64,000 nt of DNA from Desertivirga arenae (lineage in GTDB: Bacteria; Bacteroidota; Bacteroidia; Sphingobacteriales; Sphingobacteriaceae): NCBI RefSeq assembly GCF_017355785.1, contig NZ_JAFEWE010000007.1, forward strand, positions 124,001 through 188,000, in the 5' to 3' direction. Numbering within the stretch: the first letter of the stretch is position 1; every line of letters starts with the position of its first letter. A program made the position numbers and the translations under genes. The notes below the pieces were generated by a model. That model was given only the letters and a program-made list of their open reading frames with translations, was not told the origin of the DNA and did not search any database. Of this stretch, positions 24,077-31,731 are shown piece by piece.

Positions 24077-26410
24077 ATGGAACGTATATTCAAAGTCTTT
24101 TTAACTTTTTTTATTTTATTGACCGGCCATCTGGTGTATGGCCAGTCGGAATGGCATGCGGAATGGATCGCCGGGAAAAATATTACAGGAACCGAGTATG
24201 GGGTGTACCATTTTCGTAAAACTGTTGATATAGCAATTAAGCCTGCAAAATTTATTGTTTATGTATCGGCAGATAACCGTTATAAGCTTTATGTCAATGG
24301 CCGGTTGGTATCACTTGGCCCAGCCCGGGGGGATAGTTATTCATGGAATTACGAAACGCTTGACCTTGCCCCTTACCTTAATCCTGGGAGCAATACAGTA
24401 TCAGCTTTGGTGTTTAACGAATCGGAGTTTCGTCCTGAAGCTCAGGTAAGTTTCAGGACGGGATTTATTCTTCAGGGTAGCTCTCCTGCGGAAGAGATCC
24501 TGAACACTAATAATACATGGAAATGTATTCGCAGTGCAGGACATAGGCCTGTTCCTGGTTATTTCTTTGCTGCTAGTAAAGGGGAAATGATAGATATGAA
24601 GCACACAGTCAAAGGCGACTGGACAGCCCGGCGGTATGACGATTCCTCATGGCCGGCCGCTGAGAAAATTGCTGATGGCCGACCTAAAGGAAAGGCCTGG
24701 GGTACTGATTGGGCTCTGGTTCCCTCCACCTTGGCAGCAAGGGAAATGTCGTATTTACGGATCCCAAAGCTAAGAAGTGCAACAGGAGCGAATGTGCCCT
24801 CATCTTTTCCTGCTAAAAAAACATCCTTTACGATCCCGGCTAATACCCTTGCAGTATTGTTGCTCGACCAAACCTACGAAACAAACGCTTATATTACATT
24901 GAATTTTGATGGTGGAAAAGACGCGGGTATTTCTATAGGTTATGCGGAAACGCTTTATGATAAGGGAAGCAACGGCAGGCAAAAAAGTAACCGGAATGAG
25001 GTGGTGGGGAAGGAGTTTATCGGGCGAATTGACAGTTTAATTGCTGATGGGACTGATGACCAAACTTTTACCACGCTAAACTTCCGCACTTATCGTTATA
25101 TCAGACTCTTAATCCATACCCAGAACGAACCCTTGATCATTCAAGACCTTTACGGGACTTTTACTGGGTATCCTTTTAAAAAAGTAGCGGTATTCGATTC
25201 GCCAAATACCGAGATTAAGCAAATATTGGATATCGGATGGCGTACAGCAAGGTTAAACGCCTGGGAGACTTATACCGACTGTCCTTATTACGAGCAGCTG
25301 CAGTATATAGGCGATACCCGGATCCAGGCTATGATATCCTATTACAATACGGATGATGACCGTCTTGCCAGGAACGCCCTTACTCAAATAGACCACTCCC
25401 GTTTACCTGAAGGAGTGACAAGAAGTTGCTATCCAACAAAGGGCACTCAGGTAATACCGCCCTTTTCTTTGTGGTACATTGGCATGTTATATGATTTCTG
25501 GATGTATCGAAATGATCCTGGATTTGTAAAGGATAAACTTATCGGAGTTAGGGGAGTGCTCGACTTTTTCAGGAAGTATCAACAGGCGGATGGATCGTTG
25601 AAAGATGTACCATACTGGGCTTTTGTAGATTGGGCGGGTAACCTGGCAGGAGAAGTTAAGGGTTCGGATGGTAGTGCGGCAATCCATGATCTGCAATTGT
25701 TGTTAGCTTTTCAATGGGCCGCGCAAATGGAAGCGAAGCTTGGGTTGCAGGACCTTGCCACTCTGTATCATCAAAGGGCCATTCAGTTGCAAAAAACGAT
25801 ACAGGGTAAATATTGGGATGCTGGCAGAAAGCTATATGCCGATACCAGGGAGAAGACGGGGTTTTCTCAACATGCAAATGCTCTTGCCATACTTGCCGGT
25901 GTGGTAGATCAGGATGTTATACCGGCAGTTGCTGAGGGAATGCTGAAGGATAAAAGCTTAACCCAATGTACGGTCTACTTCAAATACTACCTCAATCAGG
26001 CTTTAGTGAAGGCGGGTTTGGGGAATGATTATATGAACTGGCTGGATATCTGGCTTCAGAACATGGCATTGGGACTTACCACCTGGGCTGAGGATTCAAG
26101 TTTGGAGACGGTTCGATCTGAATGTCATGCCTGGGGATCAAGTCCTAATATCGAATTTTTCAGAACAGTATTAGGTGTTGATACGGATGCTCCAGGATTT
26201 AGCAAAGTCAGGATTAAACCTCATTTGGGTAGCCTTACCAACGTAAAGGGGGTAATTCCTCATCCCAGGGGAATGGTCAGCCTGCATTACTATGAGCATA
26301 GGGGGAAGTGGAAAATTAATATAGAACTTCCATCCGAAATTTCGGGGGTTTTTGAATGGAAGGCAAAGACCTATAAGCTTAATTCAGGGCAAAATTCTTT
26401 TGTCCTGTAG
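24077..26410 (+). CDS. GH78-like alpha-L-rhamnosidase
   Basis: The 777-residue protein has a signal peptide (about 1-23, ending LVYGQ). It begins with a GH78-type N-terminal beta-sandwich (EWHAEWIAG, then VSADNRYKLYVNGRLVSLGPARGD) and a second beta domain. The (alpha/alpha)6 domain contains the GH78-like signature DCPYYEQLQYIGDTRIQ with D401, E406 and D413. TWAEDSSLETVRSECHAWGSSP near residues 675-696 is the C-terminal catalytic-domain motif. The protein ends in a C-terminal beta-sandwich. GH78 enzymes remove terminal alpha-L-rhamnose by inversion. Its place in a mannosidase PUL suggests that the target glycan is rhamnose-decorated, or that this subgroup has another specificity. It is the last intact gene of the 9478 operon. 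Confidence 0.85.
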   Translation: MERIFKVFLTFFILLTGHLVYGQSEWHAEWIAGKNITGTEYGVYHFRKTVDIAIKPAKFIVYVSADNRYKLYVNGRLVSLGPARGDSYSWNYETLDLAPYLNPGSNTVSALVFNESEFRPEAQVSFRTGFILQGSSPAEEILNTNNTWKCIRSAGHRPVPGYFFAASKGEMIDMKHTVKGDWTARRYDDSSWPAAEKIADGRPKGKAWGTDWALVPSTLAAREMSYLRIPKLRSATGANVPSSFPAKKTSFTIPANTLAVLLLDQTYETNAYITLNFDGGKDAGISIGYAETLYDKGSNGRQKSNRNEVVGKEFIGRIDSLIADGTDDQTFTTLNFRTYRYIRLLIHTQNEPLIIQDLYGTFTGYPFKKVAVFDSPNTEIKQILDIGWRTARLNAWETYTDCPYYEQLQYIGDTRIQAMISYYNTDDDRLARNALTQIDHSRLPEGVTRSCYPTKGTQVIPPFSLWYIGMLYDFWMYRNDPGFVKDKLIGVRGVLDFFRKYQQADGSLKDVPYWAFVDWAGNLAGEVKGSDGSAAIHDLQLLLAFQWAAQMEAKLGLQDLATLYHQRAIQLQKTIQGKYWDAGRKLYADTREKTGFSQHANALAILAGVVDQDVIPAVAEGMLKDKSLTQCTVYFKYYLNQALVKAGLGNDYMNWLDIWLQNMALGLTTWAEDSSLETVRSECHAWGSSPNIEFFRTVLGVDTDAPGFSKVRIKPHLGSLTNVKGVIPHPRGMVSLHYYEHRGKWKINIELPSEISGVFEWKAKTYKLNSGQNSFVL

Positions 26411-26515
26411 TTGTTATTTGTATAGGCAGACCCGAACGAACGATTAGATAATACAAATTTGGAAAAGATTAAGGACTTAATTAAGCATTTTCAGCGGGTA
26501 AGTTCTGTCCTAACC

Positions 26516-27271
26516 TGCGGAAGTTTGTTGGTTTCTAACACTGCGAGGACACAGAAAAGTTATTTTATAGACGGTTACCACGGAGGTGTTTGGGGACACT
26601 ACCCTGATAGAAGAACAAAAGCTCTTTAAAAATGCTCCGTTCGACGTTGTGCATAGTAAGTTGCAGAACACCTTCTTTAACCGGTGGGACAGTATAAAGA
26701 ATAATGTGATCCTCAATTGGGTAGATGTTACAGGTGCAAAAAATAGGTACGGAATGGCTTTATATAGCGATCACACCACCAGTTACAGTTATGGTAACGA
26801 TTTTCCATTAAGTCTTACCCTTCAGTATTCAGGAATGGGGCTTTGGGGTATGAATTACAAGATCAAGGGGTCTTCCGTAATCCATTACAGTATAGTGCCG
26901 AATGAAGGCAATTGGGACAAGGCATTATTAAATGCTGAAAGTACTTTCATAAATGAACCCCTAATAACTGCACAAACGGCAAATTGCTCAAAGGATGGAG
27001 CCGGTAGGTCTTTATTAACCTCCTTTACCCTGGTCTGGAGCTTAGCAGTATGACTTTCGACCAGGGAGCCTTGTTCCTCAGGTTCTATAATGCCTTTGAG
27101 AGTGGGGCGGAAAATAAGGTATTACTAACGGGGCATGTTAAAAAAGCGGAGCTGGTAGAGCTTGATGGAAGAGTAAAACAATATATGACGATAAGCCGGC
27201 AGGGAGCAGAATCGGTAGTCCGTTTTTCTATCCCGGCGTTTGGCATACGAACTATTAAAGTGTATTACTAA
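26516..27271 (+). pseudogene. remnant of a GH38 alpha-mannosidase (internal deletion and frameshifts)
   Basis: One frame reads TQKSYFIDGYHGGVWGHYPD (codons from about 26549), the conserved start of the GH38 catalytic domain. It then runs into a stop at 26627. From about 26613 a different frame reads EEQKLFKNAPFDVVHSKL, then NWVDVTGAK, ALYSDHTTSYSYGNDFPL and LQYSGMGLWGMNY, which are C-terminal GH38 sequences. This frame stops at 27051-27053, and the closing block FDQGALFLRFYNAFESG to FGIRTIKVYY continues in a third frame (27050-27271). A complete GH38 of this type is roughly 1000 residues, so about 2 kb of catalytic core is gone, with at least two frame breaks. The 175 bp before it hold no start codon in the right frame. 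It lies between the GH78-like gene and the Lgt-like gene. Confidence 0.85.
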
Positions 27272-27327
27272 CAAGCAAAATAATGTGTATTCTTAATGCT
27301 TAAATATTTCTTGCCTTATATTTTGGT

Positions 27328-28236
27328 ATGTTTCCAACTTTGTCTCATCTTATAAAGTACTTAACCGGCCTTGATATCTATGTCCCCGGACAAACGTTTG
27401 GATTATTTGTTGTATTAGCCTTTGCCACCTCATATTATACCTTCAGGCTTGAATTTATAAGGAAGGAGCGGTTAGGCCTTATTAAACTCTCCCCATCCCG
27501 TACCAGGCCAGGTGAACTTGAACATCCCTATCAGTTGATGGACAAATTGCTGCTCTGGGCAGCGATCTGGGGATTTATAGGTGCAAAGCTTTTCAACTGT
27601 TTCGAGGCTCCGGCGATGTTTTTCAGAGATCCGGCAGGAATGTTTTTTTCTATTGACGGCTGGACTTTTTACGGAGGATTGGTATTTGGTGCGATCTCTT
27701 ATCTTGTAATTGGTTACAGGCATGGAATGCGATTAATAGACCTGGCAGATATCGGATCTCCGGGCATGCTGGTTGCTTATGGAGTGGGAAGGTTAGGGTG
27801 TCATCTTTCTGGTGACGGCGATTGGGGGAGAGTAAATCTTCACACTAAACCCTTTACATGGGTGCCCGACTGGATTTGGGCCTCCACTTATCCTCATAAC
27901 GTGTTAAGGGAAGGTGAATACATCCAGGGCTGTTCCGAAGAATATTGCTCTCAACTTTTAAAGCCGGTTTATCCAACATCTCTCTATGAAGCTATAGTAA
28001 TCCTATCGCTGTTTTGTCTGCTATGGAAGTTTAAAGACAAGCTGCAGCACCCCGGATCAATGTTTTCATTGTACCTCATTATAAATGGGGGAGAACGGCT
28101 TCTTATGGAGCAGATCAAGGTTAATTTGAATTATACGATTGCTGGTCTCTCTTTTTCTCAAGCAGAACTAATTGCTGCATTGTTTCTTGTATCAGGAATT
28201 GCCGGTATTACTTGTCTTAGTTTACGTAAATCTTAA
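27328..28236 (+). CDS. lgt: Lgt-like prolipoprotein diacylglyceryl transferase
   Basis: The 302-residue polytopic membrane protein should move diacylglycerol from phosphatidylglycerol to the lipobox cysteine of prolipoproteins. Family landmarks are [17 protein letters not shown] near the N-terminus, [10 protein letters not shown] in the position of the E. coli HGG loop, [17 protein letters not shown] (Lgt signature region, arginine retained), PTSLYEA and the late [10 protein letters not shown]. Compared with E. coli Lgt the HGG histidine is a tyrosine and the signature carries GDGDWG. From memory this is a form seen in Bacteroidota. Around seven hydrophobic segments are visible. Its position inside the PUL, between a pseudogene and a GH92 gene, is unusual. 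It may serve the many lipoproteins of the locus or be a second cellular copy. Confidence 0.8.
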   Translation: MFPTLSHLIKYLTGLDIYVPGQTFGLFVVLAFATSYYTFRLEFIRKERLGLIKLSPSRTRPGELEHPYQLMDKLLLWAAIWGFIGAKLFNCFEAPAMFFRDPAGMFFSIDGWTFYGGLVFGAISYLVIGYRHGMRLIDLADIGSPGMLVAYGVGRLGCHLSGDGDWGRVNLHTKPFTWVPDWIWASTYPHNVLREGEYIQGCSEEYCSQLLKPVYPTSLYEAIVILSLFCLLWKFKDKLQHPGSMFSLYLIINGGERLLMEQIKVNLNYTIAGLSFSQAELIAALFLVSGIAGITCLSLRKS

Positions 28237-28269
28237 TCAGTTATTATTTAGTAATCTTTTTCTATTTTC

Positions 28270-28301
28270 TTTTTGCTAAATCGATTTTTCGGCTATATTC
28301 G
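28270..28301 (+). promoter_or_regulatory. second GH92 promoter with LacI-type operator
   Basis: TTTG (28272-28275), an 18-nt spacer and TATATTCG (28294-28301) give a Bacteroidota promoter with one mismatch. GCTAAATCGATTTT (28275-28288) lies between the two elements, exactly as in the promoters at 6593 and 9364. The GH92 ATG is 30 nt downstream of the -7 element. Confidence 0.75.
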
Positions 28302-28331
28302 TATTCTAATTATAAACTTAAAAAAACCTCA

Positions 28332-30539
28332 ATGATTTTTTTTCCGAAGTCGGTTTCGCCTAAAGTGAAACTTCTATTAAGAAAAATATTATCTCTTTTT
28401 CTGCTATCGATTGCTGCCAAGGCCTATTCACAATCGGCCAACCATGGGGGGTATGCAAATTATGTGAACACCCAGATTGGTTCTAAAGGGAAAGGGCATG
28501 GAAAGCATGAGCAATATCTGGAGGCGGGGTATACTTTTCCTGGTGCAATGTCGCCGTTTGGAATGGTTCAGTTTACCACTACATTTTTCAATGAAGATCG
28601 TGGTTTTGTTATCAACCAAATGAGTGGAGCAGGCTGTGAGCACATGGGGAACATGCCTCTTATTCCCTTGGATGGAGACTTGAAAGTGTCGCCGGATTCC
28701 ATGACCACCTTCAATCCCGGATTCAAAATCTTACGTTCCGTTGCAGGCTATTATAAATCATCAAGTGATCAGGGCGTTATTTCCGAGCTCAGTGTAACTA
28801 CCCGCACGGGTATGGGTAGGTTTAGTTTTGCTCACAAGCAGGGGACAATTATTATAGGGACAGGAATTAATGCGACGAAAATCACAGACGCAAGTGTCAA
28901 GATCACTAGTCCGAAAAGTTTTGAGGGTTATGCCGATGGCGGGCAGTTCTGCGGGTCTCCTGCTAATTATAAAATCTATTTCGTAGCCCAGTTTAGTGAG
29001 CCAGCAATTACCAGCGGGACTTGGGAAGGCGCGCGTCTCCGATCTTCTGATAAAACTGCTTCAGGAGAAAATTCAGGGGTATACTTCACCTTCGATACAA
29101 GGGTAAAAAAGAAAATTTTATATAAGGTGGGTATTTCCTATGTTTCTCTTGAAAATGCACGCCAAAATCTCATAGTCGAAAATAATGCCTGGAACTTCGA
29201 CGATGTAGTTTCCAAGACGCAGTCGGCCTGGAATAAATGTTTAGGGAAAATAGAGGTAAGCAAACCCGCTGATGCAACACAGTTTTATACCGGGCTTTAT
29301 CATGTTTTCACTCATCCAAATATCTATAATGATGTGAATGGCGAATATATGGGCGCTGATTATAAGGTTCACAAAGTTAGCAAAGGCAATTATTATACTG
29401 CTTTTAGTAATTGGGATACCTATCGTACACAAGTCCAGCTAATTGCGATGTTACTTCCGCGGGAGACTTCAGAAATGATGAGCTCTATACTCACTTTTGC
29501 CGAGCAGTCGGGAGGTGGATTTCCCAGATGGGTCTTGAATAGCACGGAGACAGGCATAATGCAAGGTGATCCCACTTCTATTTTAGTTGCTAATGCATAT
29601 GCTTTCGGTGCTAATACATTCGATCTAGCTAAGGCTTTAAAGGTAATGCGGAGAGGTGCTGAAGATCCCGATACGAAGTCTCAGAAAGAACTTACCCGGC
29701 CCATGCTAAAACAGTATCTGGAAAAGGGTTATATGCATGCTTCAATGATGCTGGAATATACTTCCGCAGACTTTGCTATCGGTCAGTTCGCGCTTCAGGC
29801 CTTCCAAGACTCCATTTTGTACCGCCGGTATCTCAAACGAGCCCAGAGCTGGAAAAATTTGTATAATCCTCAAAGTACCTGGCTGCAGTCGCGTAACGAA
29901 GATGGGAGCTGGAAACCTTATAATCACGACTGGAGAGAGCTAAGTTATAAGGGTTATTTCTGGATGCTGCCTTATAATTGGAAGAAATTAATTGACACTA
30001 TAGGAGGAAAAAAGGTAGCCGAGAAAAGGTTAGACGAATTCTTCAGCAAGTTGAACGCAAACTATCATGAAGAATGGTTTGCCTCTGGAAATGAACCGGA
30101 TTTTCAGGTTCCATGGGCCTACAATTGGACCGGGCAGCCTTACAAAACTCAAAATATAGTAAAACGAATTATAAAAGAACAATATGCTAATCGTCCTAAT
30201 GGACTTCCCGGAAATGATGACCTGGGAGCAATGGGAGCCTTTTACGTCTTTGCTAATATCGGCATGTTCCCCGTGGTGCCGGGCTTGGGAGGATTTTCTC
30301 TAAATAGTCCCTCATTCGATGTGGTCAAATTACACCTTGCCAAAGGAACACTGATCATTAATGGTGGAAGCTCTGACAAAGCTTATATTAATAATCTTAA
30401 GCTTAATGGGAAATCATTTAATAGCACCTGGATTTCCTGGAACGCTATTCAAAAAGGAGGAATACTGAGCTTTAATTTATCTGATGTCCCAAATAAAACC
30501 TGGGGAGCTCAGACAGAGCCTCCTTCATTTGATTATTAA
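28332..30539 (+). CDS. GH92 alpha-mannosidase, non-HxNEP clade
   Basis: The 735-residue protein has an n-region of about 18 residues and a signal peptide ending near residue 34 (AAKAYSQ). The GH92 start NYVNTQIGS and FPGAMSPFGMVQFT are followed by the (alpha/alpha)6 catalytic domain with YKGYFWMLPYNWKKL, SGNEP (585-589), VPWAYNWTGQPYKTQ and GNDDLGAMGAFYVF. The usual alpha-1,2 marker HxNEP is replaced by SGNEP. A different linkage preference (alpha-1,3, -1,4 or -1,6) is inferred. It heads its own operon with the GH130, GH2 and later enzyme genes and has the LacI-type operator in its promoter. Confidence 0.93.
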   Translation: MIFFPKSVSPKVKLLLRKILSLFLLSIAAKAYSQSANHGGYANYVNTQIGSKGKGHGKHEQYLEAGYTFPGAMSPFGMVQFTTTFFNEDRGFVINQMSGAGCEHMGNMPLIPLDGDLKVSPDSMTTFNPGFKILRSVAGYYKSSSDQGVISELSVTTRTGMGRFSFAHKQGTIIIGTGINATKITDASVKITSPKSFEGYADGGQFCGSPANYKIYFVAQFSEPAITSGTWEGARLRSSDKTASGENSGVYFTFDTRVKKKILYKVGISYVSLENARQNLIVENNAWNFDDVVSKTQSAWNKCLGKIEVSKPADATQFYTGLYHVFTHPNIYNDVNGEYMGADYKVHKVSKGNYYTAFSNWDTYRTQVQLIAMLLPRETSEMMSSILTFAEQSGGGFPRWVLNSTETGIMQGDPTSILVANAYAFGANTFDLAKALKVMRRGAEDPDTKSQKELTRPMLKQYLEKGYMHASMMLEYTSADFAIGQFALQAFQDSILYRRYLKRAQSWKNLYNPQSTWLQSRNEDGSWKPYNHDWRELSYKGYFWMLPYNWKKLIDTIGGKKVAEKRLDEFFSKLNANYHEEWFASGNEPDFQVPWAYNWTGQPYKTQNIVKRIIKEQYANRPNGLPGNDDLGAMGAFYVFANIGMFPVVPGLGGFSLNSPSFDVVKLHLAKGTLIINGGSSDKAYINNLKLNGKSFNSTWISWNAIQKGGILSFNLSDVPNKTWGAQTEPPSFDY

Positions 30540-30554
30540 CACACACACACACAC
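30539..30554 (+). repeat. (AC)8 dinucleotide repeat in the GH92-GH130 gap
   Basis: Eight AC units start at the last base of the GH92 stop codon and end 10 nt before the GH130 ATG at 30565. The repeat occupies most of a 25-bp gap. Slippage would change the distance between the two genes but not a reading frame. Confidence 0.9.
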
Positions 30555-30564
30555 TATTAAGGTT

Positions 30565-31665
30565 ATGAAAAAAATGTGGCTAACAGGCTTGATGCTTTTG
30601 TCGGTTTTTGCAAATGGACAGCAATTACCTGACTGGGCATTGGGACCCTTTGTTCGACCTCAGCATGGTAATCCCGTTATTTCGCCGAGATCATCTTCCG
30701 AATTTAAATGTCCAATGCTTGATAAGCCCATCAATTGGGAGGTTAATGATACGTTCAATCCCGCAGCTACGGTTAAGGATGGAAAGATTTACGTGCTGTA
30801 CCGTGCTGAAGACAAAAGGGGAGAGGGAATAGGTAACCGTACTTCTAGAATAGGTCTCGCTGAAAGTGTAGACGGGATTAGGATGAATCGGAGTACAACG
30901 CCTGTTTTGTATCCTGCCAGGGATGGTCAGGCAGAGCAGGAATGGTACGGAGGCTGCGAGGATCCAAGGGTAGCTGCCACCTCTGACGGTCGGTTCATTA
31001 TGTTATATACGATGTGGAATAATAAAGTGCCCAGGCTGGGGGTGGCTATTTCCAGGGATTTAAAGAACTGGACAAAACACGGTGCTGCTTTCGCCAAAGC
31101 ATATAATGGGAAGTTCTATAATATGCCAACAAAATCAGCTTCAATTCTAACAAAGATATCGAATGGAAAGCAATACATCACGAGGGTTAAGGGCAAGTAC
31201 TGGATGTATTGGGGGGAGGATAACGTTTTTGCTGCTACTTCTCAGGATCTGATAAACTGGGAGCCGTTAGTGAGTTCGGAAGGCGAATTGATTAAATTAA
31301 TGTCTCCCCGGGCGGGATACTTCGATAGCCAGTTAACAGAGTGTGGTCCACCCGCAATTCTCACCAATAAAGGAATTGTCTTGCTTTATAACGGGAAGAA
31401 CAGGGCTACAGAAGGTGATAAAAATTATACTGCAAATGCCTATTGTGCGGGACAGGCACTTTTCGATGCCGAGCATCCTGAGAAGTTGCTTGCGCGTCTG
31501 GACAAGCCCTTTCTTATTCCTACCGAGTCTTTCGAGAAAAGCGGGCAATATCCTGCCGGAACTGTGTTTATTGAAGGTATGGCCTATCTTAGAAAGAAAT
31601 GGTATTTGTATTATGGCTGTGCTGACTCGAGGGTAGGCCTTGCCATTTATAACCCCAAGCACTAG
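30565..31665 (+). CDS. secreted GH130 beta-mannoside hydrolase/phosphorylase
   Basis: From the ATG at 30565 this is a 366-residue protein with signal peptide MKKMWLTGLMLLSVFANG. A longer reading from 30484 would overlap GH92 and put 27 polar residues before the signal, so it is rejected. The five-bladed propeller carries the GH130 motif GCEDPRV with the proton donor D133, plus ECGPPAILTNKGIVLLYNG and the closing YLYYGCADSRVGLAIY. GH130 includes cytoplasmic mannosyl-phosphorylases and secreted beta-1,2-mannosidases. The signal peptide favours hydrolysis of beta-mannosides outside the cytoplasm. It lies 25 bp after GH92 and 66 bp before GH2. Confidence 0.88.
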   Translation: MKKMWLTGLMLLSVFANGQQLPDWALGPFVRPQHGNPVISPRSSSEFKCPMLDKPINWEVNDTFNPAATVKDGKIYVLYRAEDKRGEGIGNRTSRIGLAESVDGIRMNRSTTPVLYPARDGQAEQEWYGGCEDPRVAATSDGRFIMLYTMWNNKVPRLGVAISRDLKNWTKHGAAFAKAYNGKFYNMPTKSASILTKISNGKQYITRVKGKYWMYWGEDNVFAATSQDLINWEPLVSSEGELIKLMSPRAGYFDSQLTECGPPAILTNKGIVLLYNGKNRATEGDKNYTANAYCAGQALFDAEHPEKLLARLDKPFLIPTESFEKSGQYPAGTVFIEGMAYLRKKWYLYYGCADSRVGLAIYNPKH

Positions 31666-31695
31666 CGGCCCAGATTACAAAAATTTTAATTGAAA

Positions 31696-31709
31696 GCTAA
31701 ATCGATTTG
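31696..31709 (+). promoter_or_regulatory. LacI-type operator before the GH2 gene
   Basis: GCTAAATCGATTTG lies in the 66-bp gap between the GH130 and GH2 genes, 22 nt before the GH2 ATG. No good -7 element follows it. It may control a weak internal promoter or act as a roadblock to read-through from the GH92 promoter. Confidence 0.6.
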
Positions 31710-31731
31710 GTCGAGACAGAAAAATTAGACT

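Noticed and set aside
30484-30564. N-terminal extension of the GH130 protein into the GH92 gene
   Set aside because: The signal peptide begins at 30565, and the extension encodes the AC repeat as HTHTHT-like residues.
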